DNA from: Onthophagus taurus
Lineage: Eukaryota > Arthropoda > Insecta > Coleoptera > Scarabaeidae
Direction of reading: 5' to 3'
Assembly: GCF_036711975.1 (NCBI RefSeq)
Contig: NC_091976.1
Location: forward strand, 2,604,001-2,668,000
Length of the DNA: 64,000 bases
Shown here: positions 32,605 through 42,620 of the stretch, piece by piece
How positions within the stretch are numbered: the first letter of the stretch is position 1
Layout: each line of letters starts with the position of its first letter
Notes under the pieces: generated by a model
Told to the model about the DNA's origin: nothing
What the model saw: only the letters and a program-made list of their open reading frames with translations
Databases searched by the model: none
Made by a program: the position numbers and the translations under genes

Positions 32605-33238
32605 AACATCATGGTGGTAGTGAGTGATGAGGCCCATTTCCACCTTAATGGGGCCGTATAAACAACATTGTCGGTATTGGGCTACGGAAAATCCTTGATA
32701 CCTCAATGAGAAACCGCTGCATAGCCCTAAGGTTACAGTTTGGTGCCCGATAGGAAAATTCGACATTATCGGTCCCTATTTTTTCGAAGAAAATGGGATT
32801 ACCGTAATTGTTACAAGTCAGCATCACGTTAACATGGTGAACAGATTTTTCATCCCCGAGTTACAAAGACGAAATATTGATAGTCAGCATTTGTGGTTGA
32901 GCAGGATGGAGCCACGGCGCACCACATCGCCAGAGCAACAATGGGTATTCTTCGACCCTTGATTCATAATCATCTCATTTCGAGATTTGGTGACGTGTTA
33001 TGGCCTTCTCGGAGCCCTAACTTGTCTACATGTGACTTTTTTCTATGGGGGTACCTGAAAAATATAGTTACAAGGAAAAGCCCCGTACATTGGTTGAGTT
33101 GAAAGAGCAATCCGTCAGCAAATAACCCAAATTAATAGCGATTTGCTGGAAAGATTGGAGACCAATTTTCTTCAACGTCTTCAACAATGTATCAACGAAA
33201 ATGGTCATCATATGCCAGATTTAATTTTCCGAAAGTGA
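32605..33238 (+). pseudogene. DD41D-type mariner transposase, family F, 5' truncated
   Basis: VVSDEAHFHLNG (first Asp) is followed by broken frames to VEQDGATAHHIARA (second Asp), DVLWPSRSPNLSTCDFFLWG (third Asp) and a C-terminus ending near ENGHHMPDLIFRK at 33235. Spacing between the last two Asp is 41-42 residues. It is a different family from E, which ends where this begins. Confidence 0.78.
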
Positions 33239-33430
33239 ATAATAATGAAACGCTATGTACTTATAAAGATTTTTTACAAATAAATTTTATAAAAAAATAT
33301 AATTAGGAACAATATTCTAAAAATTAATGTAACTATAACAGTTTTTATAATAACAGGTTTATAGCTAAAATTCAAAAACACATCACCTCTATTTTAAACA
33401 TGGACGATATCACCTTTTGAATAAAAAATA

Positions 33431-34260
33431 TTGTTTATTACCAAGTATAAAATTACACGAATTAAAGATTGTTTTATTAAATTATTGAATTTCGATGTTG
33501 ATTTATTCCTTTCCCAAAAGGTTATATTGGCGTACTGTCAAGATATGAAGGATTATAAAGAATCTTCAGTGTGGAGTACTTACTCGATGTTAAAGGCACA
33601 AACCAGTGTTAAAAAAAAATGTTGACATTCACATACCACATTAATGGCATATTTGAAAGGAAGATCGGCGGGTTATCACGCTAAAAATCTATGATTTTTA
33701 CAAAAGAAAATTTTGAAACCTTTCTTAAAGAGGCTGATAACAAGACGTTTTTATTTGCAAAGGTATAATTTGATGCTATTATATTGGAAACTTTAATCAC
33801 ATATCAATAAATGGGATATTTTAGGTAGCAATGATTACTGGAGTGGCCTGAGCTTGTAGAAAAGTTGAACTAACTGAGTTGAGTACCAGAGACGTTACAG
33901 ACGAAGGAAATTTTTATAAAATTAGAATTTGAAACACAAAAACAAACGTAATGCGGGAGTTTGTAGTAACGAACAGTAGCATTCCTGATTACGAAGAGAA
34001 TTTAGTAAGCATAATTCGAAAATATGTTAGTCTACGACCACAAATCGTAAAACGAACGTTTCTTTGCGAAATACACTAATAATAAATGTAGTACGCAACC
34101 TGCTGGAATCAATTAATTGCGCAATGTCTCAAATTTCCAAATCCTGCTAGTTATACTGGTCATTGCTTTCGACGATCATCTGCATCATTATTGGCGGCCA
34201 GGTGCTGATATATTAAAAATTAAACAACATGGTGAATAGAAATTTGGACAACATTCCGAG
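33431..34260 (+). pseudogene. Crypton-type tyrosine recombinase, nearly full length but broken
   Basis: ESSVWSTYSMLKAQTS starts the recognisable part. A GT-AG intron at 33763-33824 follows LFAK, at the same site as in the 18715 copy. Beyond it come VAMITGVA.ACRKVELTEL (first catalytic region), IIRKYVSLRPQIV, CSTQPAGIN and SYTGHCFRRSSASLLA (catalytic box). The sequence then degrades before the Tyr nucleophile. Stops and frame shifts are numerous. Confidence 0.75.
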
Positions 34261-34805
34261 GTAGAATTAAACTAATTTGATCCTAGTCGATGGATAAGCA
34301 ACAAGTACATATTTCAACTGAACATGTGAATCCGTTAGTTTCAGATCTTAAATTTAATATTTGCGTTTGGAATAATTTTGTTATTAATGTTTATTCAAAC
34401 AAACTAACAGTTATAATGTAGAAATCAATAAAGTTACAATTGTATTTTTTCTCAAATATATTCAGTTACGTAAAATTTCATTACATAACTTATGTAATGA
34501 AAGAGTAGTTGTAAAAAATGTGACGTTACAAAACGTCAAAAAGACATGTAAAACCTGACATTTCCTACAGGGGTTAGATAAAAGTTATTGTTTTGAACAA
34601 TACCATTCAAAAATCTAGATTCTATTTATTCTTACATCGATAGCAGTGATTAACTTTTGTATTCCGTTGTTATTTTCTGCTTTAAGATTCAAAAATAAAA
34701 GTAAGTGTTCTTGTGCTGTTAGTGCCCTTATACGCATAACACCTATTTATATTACAGTATTCTAGGCAACAAAGGACAAAACCGTTCCCTTTTGGGAACA
34801 CACTG
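34261..34805. other. No gene seen
   Basis: AT-rich sequence with no motif recognised. Probably the 3' UTR of the Crypton copy plus older sequence. Confidence 0.4.
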
Positions 34806-34807
34806 TA

Positions 34808-37215
34808 CAGGGTGTCCCAATTTCAATGTCCGCATAGGCTATCTCCGAAACTACAAGAGATAGAAAAAAAGTAGCTTACATGTCATGATCTCGTTTTTCG
34901 AGAAAATGCTAATACCGAAAACTCCGAACAGCTATCGTCTTTTGTTTTCGTCCTATCGGCAAAAACTGAAAATTATGCGAAAACGACAATCGCGAATATC
35001 TCACTTATTATCAAAGATGGAGTATTATAAATAAAACATTATATGGGCAACTTTTTACGAAGAATTCAGTGGCGTAGGTAGAATTTTTTTCCCATTTTTT
35101 ATTTTCGAGATTTTTGACGTAACTTTATTTTTTTAAATGGAAACCATAGTTGGCTATGACCTAAAATAATTTGTTATTTTCTTCTGATAACAAATATATA
35201 TAGTTTGTGGGGCATATTTCTTATAGTTATTGAATAATTAACAAAAATTCATTTTGTTCTATCTAAACATAATGTATGTATTTAAAAGTTAATGTTGCTA
35301 TGGTGATAACTATACATACTATGATGGAACATAATGTATCAAATAATTGCCAAAGTTTGTATTTAAAAATTCAATAACAACTCTGGCATTATGAGCTGGT
35401 ATGATGCACCAGCATGTTAGGTGTCAAAGTATAACAAAACTAAATAAAACTTTACAATGAACTTCGAAAATTATGAAAATGTAACATGATGGAATGCTAT
35501 ATGTTATCAGATAAGAATGCGACGTTAGCCGCGGAATTATATTTCACAAGGTATTCAGAAAGAAGACAACCGCACGTAAGAACCTTCAGCCGGTTAGCAG
35601 AAAATTTAATAGATTTTTGGTCCACGTGCAAAAACATACCAAAATGGCCTGCACGAGGATGAAGTCAATGTGTTGGCTTCACTTGCGATAAATCCATCAA
35701 CATCTTGCAGAGAAATTGAACAAGACGTCTGACCCAAAAACCGCTGCTTCCGAATATGAAAGAAAAATATGTATAAACCATACAAAGCGGGCCTAACTCA
35801 TTATTTACGTGCAGGAGATGTCAATCTAAGATTAGAATTTTGTAGATGATGTTTAGAAAAATTAAATAATCTGCTGTTTGTTCAAAATGTCATCTGGACC
35901 AATGAAGTCTCTGAGTGTTCAAAGAAGGTTGAGGTTCAATGTATGGTGTGCCCTTTTAGATAATAGAATGTTGGCATATAGTATCTACCATAAAAACTTA
36001 AACTCAGGTAATACCTCAATATATCAAGGCAGCACATTGTGCCTTTGGTCGACAATTTGCCATTAAATAAGTCTCAAATGATATATTTTCAATATGACGG
36101 AGCACCAGCACATAATGCCAGAGTTGTCAGTGAATTTTTAAATACTACTACAAACTTTGGCAATAATTGGAAACAATGGGCACGTTCAGCCGGTGTCAAC
36201 TGTTAAGTTGGTATATTAGCAGTCGCGGCTGAACGATATGCTAAGTCAGCGCTGTTACGCAGCAGTTTAGTAAATATCTCAGCGTAAGTAATCTGCGCTT
36301 AGTTTGTCAGCGGTTGTGAAATTCTAGGTTAGGATTAATATTTTTTGTTTCTCCCCATTAATTTTGAAAACTGGCAGAACTGTATAAAATGAAATGAGCC
36401 TTAAAATCAACATCATCATCCATTATCTCTTGTAATAACACAAAATTTTCAAAAATATTATTGTTGGCCATAGTTTTAGGTTATGCTGAACTGCTAATTC
36501 TCAATTGCTTGTTCAGCCGATTTCGTTCCGCTGTATTAAAGTTCATACAACTAGCTGACTGATTTAATTCAACTGTTGACACCTGCTGAACGTACCCAAT
36601 GTTTTCCATCGTGGCATTGTTATCACCATAACAACATTAAGTTTTAAATACATAAATAGTTTTAGAAAGAACAAAAAAAATTGATACATTATGTTCCATC
36701 ATAGTATGTATGGTTATCACCATAGCAACATTAACTTTTAAATACATACATTAGTTTTAGATAGAACAAAATGAATTTTTGTTAATTATTCAATAACTAT
36801 AAGAAATATACCCCACAAACTATATATATTTGTTATCAGAAGAAAATAACAAATTATTTTAGGTCATAGCCAACTATGGTTTCCATTTAAAAAAATAAAG
36901 TTATGTCTCAAATCTCGAAAATAAAAGATGGGAAAAAAATTCTACCTACGCCACTGAATTCTTCGTAAAAAGTTGCCCATATAATGTTTTATTTACAATA
37001 CTCCATCTTTGATAATAAGTGAGATATACGCGATTGTCGTTTTCGCAAAATTTTCAGTTTTTGCCGATAGGGCGAAAACAAAAGACGATAGCTGTTCGGA
37101 GTTTTCGGCATTAGCATTTTCTCGAAAAACGAGATCATGACATATAAGCTACTTTTTTTCTATCTCTTTTAGTTTCGGAGATAGCCTATGTGGACATCGA
37201 AATTGGGACACCCTG
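34808..37215 (+). mobile_element. mariner family A, copy 2, with about 535-bp inverted repeats
   Basis: Ends CAGGGTGTCCCAATTTCAAT and its complement, with TA at 34806-34807 and 37216-37217. The inverted arms run about 34808-35343 and 36683-37215, far longer than the roughly 30 bp usual for mariners. The decayed transposase at 35420-36170 has VIWTNE (first Asp) and YDGAPAHNARVV (second Asp). The C-terminal third is missing. A 420-bp MITE sits at 36178-36597. Confidence 0.88.
36178..36597. mobile_element. 420-bp MITE inside mariner A copy 2
   Basis: GGGCACGTTCAGCCGGTGTC opens it, and the right end mirrors this with two changes. AAT on both sides (36175-36177 and 36598-36600) is the 3-bp target duplication. 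Copy 1 of the same mariner (around 245-250) has the uninterrupted site, which proves the insertion. TIR type and target length suggest PIF/Harbinger. Confidence 0.88.
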
Positions 37216-37217
37216 TA

Positions 37218-37595
37218 CATACTATGGAGATTACAGCCACTGCATAAAGTTTAGCACATTATTTTGTTAATAATGTTAATTATTACAGCGAATTCAGTCG
37301 CGTGACACTTTTTTCATTTTTTTTCTATTTTGTTTGTTTGTTTTTTTTTGAATCAATTATCTGTTTATTGTAACATTCTCTTTATTGGATTGTAATCCGA
37401 TGGGATAATAAAGATTATTATTCTTATTATTAGTTTTTATGCCGTTTTTGGAAGTTATGCCTTATTAAAAAAAAATATGGCTTGTTTTTGTCAAAATTCA
37501 ATGCCCTTTTTCTGCGTTTTTAATGATTTTTAGTCCGGTCTCTATATATTACTTTTAGTGTTGTTTCATATTTATTAAGTTCTTCAAGTAGGGAT
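37218..37595 (+). other. Possible LINE 3' tail
   Basis: No gene. GATGGGATAATAAAGATTAT followed by TATTCTTATTATTAG near 37398-37432 resembles the 3' terminus of insect non-LTR elements, which often end in short ATT repeats. The rest is AT-rich. Confidence 0.35.
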
Positions 37596-37600
37596 GTTTT

Positions 37601-37836
37601 TGATGGACTTTCTTGAATAATTGAACGAACTTTATGGCTTTTGCGGGAATTTTATTTTTGCCAATTTTAAAGCAGAATCTTGTGCATCTTGTATATGACA
37701 AAATCGTAAACAACAACAACAACTTTTTTATATCACTATGCTTACAACATATAAATTATCAACAGGTAAAGTGATCTAAATACTTATTATAAAATAAACG
37801 TTGATCAAAATAATTATCAACTAAATTATTCTAACA
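37601..37836 (-). repeat. copia 3' LTR
   Basis: 3' LTR in element orientation. A purine-rich tract, GAGGGAGGG on the - strand (37837-37845), abuts it and would prime plus-strand synthesis. Confidence 0.93.
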
Positions 37837-37889
37837 CCCTCCCTCAACGTTTATAATGAATATTCTAATTAAATTAAACCTAAACCTTT

Positions 37890-38062
37890 CCTAAACTTCC
37901 TAAGTTTTATTTTATCTAACGGTTTAGTCAGTATATCAGCTATCATATCTTCAGTAGGTAAATATTTTATATTTATTTTATTTTTATTTACTAAATCCCT
38001 TATATAATGGTATTTCGTATCTATGTGCTTAGTTCTTTTCTTTAACTGGTCATTTTTGGTAA
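37890..38062 (-). pseudogene. copia RNase H C-terminal remnant
   Basis: DNQSCIKLTKNDQLKKRTKH, then YIRDLVN and PTEDMIADILTKPLDK, is the conserved end of copia Pol. It joins the integrase frame near 38070 out of frame, so translation there ends a few residues later. The upstream RT and most of RNase H are deleted. Confidence 0.88.
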
Positions 38063-38065
38063 GTT

Positions 38066-38953
38066 TTATGCAACTTTGATTATCCTTGTTGGGTATCTAT
38101 GTTCCTCTTCGGTTTGTTGTTTTTCTTCTTGTACCCCTTCATTCAAATTTTTTTGAATTCGAAATGGTTCTTGTAGATCTTCATTATTTTCCAGATTTAT
38201 CATAATTATATTCTTTTCATTACAAGGTTTTTCAACGGTTATCTTAGGTTTATTACATTTTTCGCCGACTGAAATTATATTTCTCGTAATCTTTACCTTT
38301 CCGTTATTAACAAGTATTCTGTAACCCTTTGTGTTCTCTTCATATCCAATAAATATACCTTTTTCTCCTCTATCATCAAGTTTTCGTCTGTCTAAATGAT
38401 CATTATAATAATAAACTATACTTCCGAATGAAATCATATCATTATATGTTGGCATTTGATTATACCACTGTTCATACGGTGTTTTATTATTATTTGAAAT
38501 TATTCTGTTCAAAATATAACAAGCAGTTTTAACTGCTTCGCCCCAATAACACTTATCTAACTTTGATTGAATAAGTAAGCATCTAACAGCTTCCATTAAG
38601 GTTCTATTCTTTCTTTCTGCTTTACCGTTCTGTTGAGGTGTTCGAGGACAAGATGTCTGATGTAAAATTCCTTTTTGTCTAAAATAATGTTTCAGATCTT
38701 TAGACATATATTCTCCGCCTCTATCACTTCGTATTATTTTTGGTTTTCTGTTAAATATATTTTCCAACATACTAATATGTTCTTTAATTATTTTTGCTAC
38801 ATCACTCTTTTCCTTTATTAAGTAAACAGTTGTATAGTCTGTACAATCATCAATTAAACTGAGTATGTATTTATAACCTTGATTCGTTACAACTTCTATT
38901 GGACCACAAACGTCATAATAAATAACTGTCGCGTCATCTTTGCTCTTAAACAT
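38066..38953 (-). CDS. copia integrase (open frame)
   Basis: 295-residue frame. The integrase core has YYDVCGP (Asp14), IIRSDRGGEY (Asp77) and NGKAERKNRT (Glu113), with the 35-residue spacing normal for integrases. The C-terminal GKP-type region ISFGSIVYYY and KGIFIGYEE follows, then the acidic linker that precedes RT in intact elements. It ends early at the deletion junction. A short deletion near 38945 also removes the link to the zinc-binding domain at the end of the upstream frame. Confidence 0.88.
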   Translation of the reverse strand: MFKSKDDATVIYYDVCGPIEVVTNQGYKYILSLIDDCTDYTTVYLIKEKSDVAKIIKEHISMLENIFNRKPKIIRSDRGGEYMSKDLKHYFRQKGILHQTSCPRTPQQNGKAERKNRTLMEAVRCLLIQSKLDKCYWGEAVKTACYILNRIISNNNKTPYEQWYNQMPTYNDMISFGSIVYYYNDHLDRRKLDDRGEKGIFIGYEENTKGYRILVNNGKVKITRNIISVGEKCNKPKITVEKPCNEKNIIMINLENNEDLQEPFRIQKNLNEGVQEEKQQTEEEHRYPTRIIKVA

Positions 38954-40314
38954 TCTTCACATAAATCTGAACAGTTACAATTTGTAATATTAATCTTTTC
39001 AGGATATAATAACTGTAATTTCTTTATATCAGTTAAATTTCGGTGGGCTAAAACCTTATGCCATTCATGTACGCATCTTTTAATTATCGGCAATGATATT
39101 TTATATGTTTTTTCACCAAAATCTAACACAAATAGTTTACCTAACTTATTAAATTTCATTATTATATTATCCTTACATTTAACAAAACCTCCCTTTTCAT
39201 TAAATATAACTTCTAACCCTTTACTTACTAGATTACTAACTGAAATTAAATTGCTATCTAAATTCGGTACATATAAAACATTGTTTAACTTTATAACCAT
39301 ATTACTACTATCATTAGCAATGCTTCTAATAACGCAAGTACCTGTACCCCTGACATTTAACTTACGACCGTCTGCTACACTAACTACTGTGGCACCGTTT
39401 TTATTAATATGTTCTAATAATTCTGGATTGTTACACATGTGGGCCGTTGCTCCAGAATCTATGTACCACATTTGGTCGTCTCGCTGTCCTGTTATAGTGT
39501 TGGATTTATTGCAATGATGAATTATGGTATTTTCCTTCGCTATATAACTCAAATACTCTTCCTTTTCATTGTCTGAATTTTCTTTCTTTTCTTCTGCTAT
39601 CTTGGCTTTGTGTTTCTTCAACCAAGTTATATACTTTCGACAGTCTTTCTTCATGTGTCCTTTTTTCTTGCAAACGAAACATTCAATATTTTTCTTCTCT
39701 ATACCTCTAGAATACTGCAGTGTCTTCATGGCCTTTGAAGCTTCGTCGAAGTCCCGATTTTTTCGTTTTTCATACTCCTCCAGAAGTCTTTGTTTCACAA
39801 ATTCCGCTGTCAACGTGTCCGTTCTGTTTTCTAATGCAATTATAAGATGATCATAACTAGCTGGCAAACTTTGTAAATAAAATATAATAATCATTTCTTC
39901 AGGAAAAATATGTCCAGCAGTTGTTAATTGCTCCAATAGTTCCTCCATTTCCCTTATGTGAATCTCCATGTCACCACCTTCTGAGAGTTCCCTTTTGCAT
40001 AACTTTTTGAGTAGTCTGGTTGTCACTCCTAATGTAGACTTTTCATGGAAGTTTTTTAATGACAACGACATTTCTTTCGCCGTTGTTTTCCCTTTTATAA
40101 GCTTCAGTTGGGTATCATCCACTAATAATCCAATTGTTGCTCGAGCCTTTTTATCTGTAAGGTCCCACATATCTTCTTTTGGAGTTGGTGGTTCATTTGT
40201 AACAACTTCCCAAAGATTTTCCCGAATTAACAACATCTCAACTCGAAATTTCCATGTCTGATAATTGTTGTTAGATAATAGCTTTATTTGACCCATATGC
40301 TTTCCGCTTTCCAT
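38896..40314 (-). CDS. copia Gag-protease polyprotein
   Basis: 472-residue open frame, start at 40314 (MESGKHMGQIKLL). Gag (UBN2-type) spans residues 1 to about 190, with MEELLEQLTTAG and LQSLPASYDHLI. A CCHC knuckle (CFVCKKKGHMKKDC) lies at about 211-225. The aspartic protease motif WYIDSGATAHM is at about 282-292. The GAG-pre-integrase zinc region (HEWHKVLAHRN, then CEECLRAK) lies at the end. The last residues, from about 38945 on, read out of frame. Gag and protease look intact. Confidence 0.9.
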   Translation of the reverse strand: MESGKHMGQIKLLSNNNYQTWKFRVEMLLIRENLWEVVTNEPPTPKEDMWDLTDKKARATIGLLVDDTQLKLIKGKTTAKEMSLSLKNFHEKSTLGVTTRLLKKLCKRELSEGGDMEIHIREMEELLEQLTTAGHIFPEEMIIIFYLQSLPASYDHLIIALENRTDTLTAEFVKQRLLEEYEKRKNRDFDEASKAMKTLQYSRGIEKKNIECFVCKKKGHMKKDCRKYITWLKKHKAKIAEEKKENSDNEKEEYLSYIAKENTIIHHCNKSNTITGQRDDQMWYIDSGATAHMCNNPELLEHINKNGATVVSVADGRKLNVRGTGTCVIRSIANDSSNMVIKLNNVLYVPNLDSNLISVSNLVSKGLEVIFNEKGGFVKCKDNIIMKFNKLGKLFVLDFGEKTYKISLPIIKRCVHEWHKVLAHRNLTDIKKLQLLYPEKINITNCNCSDLCEECLRAKMTRQLFIMTFVVQ

Positions 40315-40388
40315 CTTGAAATCTTTCTGTTATATCTCCTTATTATATATTATACTATATAAATATTTCAATCTTTATAACCCGCGAT

Positions 40389-40402
40389 CTGGGCCCATAA
40401 CC
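40389..40402 (-). promoter_or_regulatory. copia primer-binding site (initiator tRNA-Met half)
   Basis: On the + strand CTGGGCCCATAACC is the anticodon stem-loop sequence of eukaryotic initiator tRNA-Met. On the element's strand it is the complement and directly follows the 5' LTR. Priming from an internal tRNA fragment, not the 3' end, is the mechanism known for Drosophila copia. Confidence 0.85.
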
Positions 40403-40638
40403 TGATGGACTTTCTTGAATAATTAAACGAACTTTATGGCTTTTGCGGGAATTTTATTTTTGCCAATTTTAAAGCAGAATCTTGTACATCTTGTATATGA
40501 CAAAATCGTAAACAACAACAACAACTTTTTTATATCACTATGCATACAACATATAAATTATCAACAGGTAAAGTGATCTAAATACTTATTATAAAATAAA
40601 CGTTGATCAAAATAATTATCAACTAAATTATTCTAACA
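40403..40638 (-). repeat. copia 5' LTR
   Basis: 5' LTR in element orientation, carrying the promoter. It has three substitutions relative to the 3' LTR. Confidence 0.93.
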
Positions 40639-40643
40639 GTTTT

Positions 40644-41000
40644 AGCATTCGAATTGACTTCGTATAGATCCGTCCATGTTTCAGAGGCAGTTTTTCAGGC
40701 TTCGCAAGTATAGGAGAAAGCATTTTTGTGATTACATACTTCATTTTTTGTTTAGTAAACAAATAAATATTTGGCAAAAATGGTAAAAAGCTTATCAAAT
40801 TGAAAGGCTTTTTAGAGTTATTAAAAAAGCTGTTACTAGATCGTTAAATTTTAAATTCACAGTGTCGTCTACGGTGAATTCTATACTGAAATTCTATACT
40901 TGCTTGCAATTATGTAGATTAGAACCAAAACGATAAAAGAAAACCCAATTACTCTAGGATTAGCAACATTTTGTAATTAGTAGAAATACCATTGATAACA
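40644..41000. other. Upstream flank of lipocalin 2, no gene
   Basis: AT-rich sequence continuing the locus into which the copia element inserted. Nothing recognised. Confidence 0.4.
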
Positions 41001-41004
41001 AACC

Positions 41005-41048
41005 TTTTAACAACCAATTAAATCCTTTGAAAATTACGCATATAAAAT
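41005..41048 (+). promoter_or_regulatory. Lipocalin 2 core promoter
   Basis: CTTTTAACAACCAATTAAAT (41004-41023) and TATAAAAT (41041-41048), about 55 bp before the ATG. The motif differs from the other three genes at a few positions. Confidence 0.6.
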
Positions 41049-41101
41049 ATCGCTTATATTTTTACAAAACTAACAAATGATTTTCTACGTTAACAGAAAA
41101 C

Positions 41102-41814
41102 ATGTCCATAAGTTTTCCCATATTTTTGTTACTAGTACTTTTAATGGTTAATAAGGTTTATAGTTCCAAGGAAGCAGAAAATAAAAGATGCCATGGAATA
41201 CCTTTACTTAAAGACATTAATATGGAAAGAGTAAACACAAAATTTTTGTTTTAATTTATATTTTGATATCTTTTAAACCAGTTTCTATTTAATAGTTAGC
41301 TGGCAATTGGTATGGTCCAGATATTGGAAATCTGAGTGGTGATGAAATCTCACGAAAATATGTACTTTACAGTTTAACATCTGATAAAAGGAATACAAGT
41401 GTAATCCTTCCCGAATTAATGGATTTCAATAGATCAAGTACCGTTGGAAAAATTGAAATGTACAAAACACATCAAATAAAAAATTCTTCGGAATTTACGT
41501 TTGAATCGGTACGCGGTAAACAAAATCACAGTGCTTGGGCGATCGGAACTGATTACAATACATGGTCAACTTGGTGCCTTTCTAAACCTGAGCATCATGC
41601 TAAAGGAGTTTTATTTATTTTAACAAGGGAAAAGAATCCAAAAGATACTGTACTCGAATCAGCACGAAATTCGGCTAGAAAAGCGGGAATAAAAGTGACA
41701 AAATCTAAACAAAAGATAAAAGGTAAAAAGACAAAAAAGAATCGCGCTGTTTCAATGTCTCAATTAAATTTTGAATATTTTGTAATATTATATGTTATTT
41801 GTTATTTATATTAA
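41102..41814 (+). CDS. Secreted lipocalin-like protein 2 (diverged)
   Basis: Exons 41102-41230 and 41296-41814, with a 65-bp phase-0 intron, give 215 residues. The signal peptide is followed by NKRCHGIPLL. LAGNWYGPDIG is the G-x-W block and GTDYNTWSTW the second block. It has lost two of the four Cys shared by its paralogs: RCL is RKY here, and the final Cys is replaced by a Lys-rich stretch (KQKIKGKKTKKNRAV) and a hydrophobic end. A third is displaced (WCLS for YLC). The frame remains open, so it may be a functional divergent copy or an early pseudogene. Confidence 0.75.
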
Positions 41815-42274
41815 TTTGATTTTGTTCAGGATTTAATGTTAATAAAAATGTACTCTACAAACACATTACTTTATTTTTGGTAAACAAATAAAAGTATAAA
41901 GATGTGAATCACATAATAATTCTATAGAAATAATTCCTGAGTAAGCAAATAAGTCTTCAATTTTGAACAAACGAGATATTCACATATCATTGTAGTATAC
42001 ATATATTATTACCTTCGTGTGAATAAGCAAATGAGCCAAATATCTATCATCTTTTACCTAAATGTGATTTATCGATTACCGCAAACATTTATGCTTTGTG
42101 TATGATAACTATTTATAATTAATGTTATTCTATTTAGGGCTAATATTAGTCGTTGGTAATAAACAGATAACTAGACATGTCTCGATATTCACGGCTGCAA
42201 TATTACAATTACATTTGATTATAAAGACATATATCATGGTGCACATAAAACCTTATTTAGTTATCTGTTAGTAG
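41815..42274. other. 3' flank of lipocalin 2, no gene
   Basis: A GTTAATAAAAATG polyadenylation region lies at about 41835. Otherwise AT-rich and unassigned. Confidence 0.4.
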
Positions 42275-42535
42275 ATTAAAAAAAGTATGCATGACAAGTA
42301 ACATTGCAGACATTGAAAATTTAACACATAAATTAAGAAAATTTACATGTGACATAAGTGAAGACATGAAAATAACAAAATTATTGTCGATATTACCAGT
42401 AGAATACAAACATTTCAGAAACGTATGGGATGATTTCCATACGCTAGCAAAAGAACAAAAAAACGTTTACAAAATGAACAACAAGTGTAGCATGCTGTGC
42501 ACACATGTAAAAACAAATCGTATTGCTGCATAAAA
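42275..42535 (+). pseudogene. copia Gag scrap
   Basis: TSNIADIENLTHKLRK, SEDMKITKLLSILPVEYKHF and VWDDF match the middle of copia Gag proteins. It is a different lineage from those at 1380 and 38896. The final CSMLCTHVKTN part belongs to a separate short repeat shared with about 49070. Confidence 0.7.
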
Positions 42536-42620
42536 TAATTATTATTTATAATCGGTCATAAAAATTAATTCAAATTCATTCAATCAACTTGTCAAATATA
42601 ATTGTTATTAAATAAATTAT

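Larger units (their letters stand above)
37601..40638 (-). mobile_element. Ty1/copia retrotransposon with deleted RT
   Basis: Two 236-bp LTRs (37601-37836 and 40403-40638) begin and end TG...CA and differ at only three positions. They are flanked by GTTTT at 37596-37600 and 40639-40643. The element reads on the - strand: primer site, Gag-protease, integrase, then directly the last part of RNase H. The roughly 2 kb of RT is gone, so it is non-autonomous although recently inserted. Confidence 0.95.

Noticed and set aside
38879..40261. Long + strand frames of 90-210 residues
   Set aside because: They are antisense shadows of the copia Gag-protease and integrase frames.
40389..40402. Possible tRNA-Met gene
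   Set aside because: Only the anticodon-arm sequence is present and it abuts an LTR. It is the retrotransposon's primer site.
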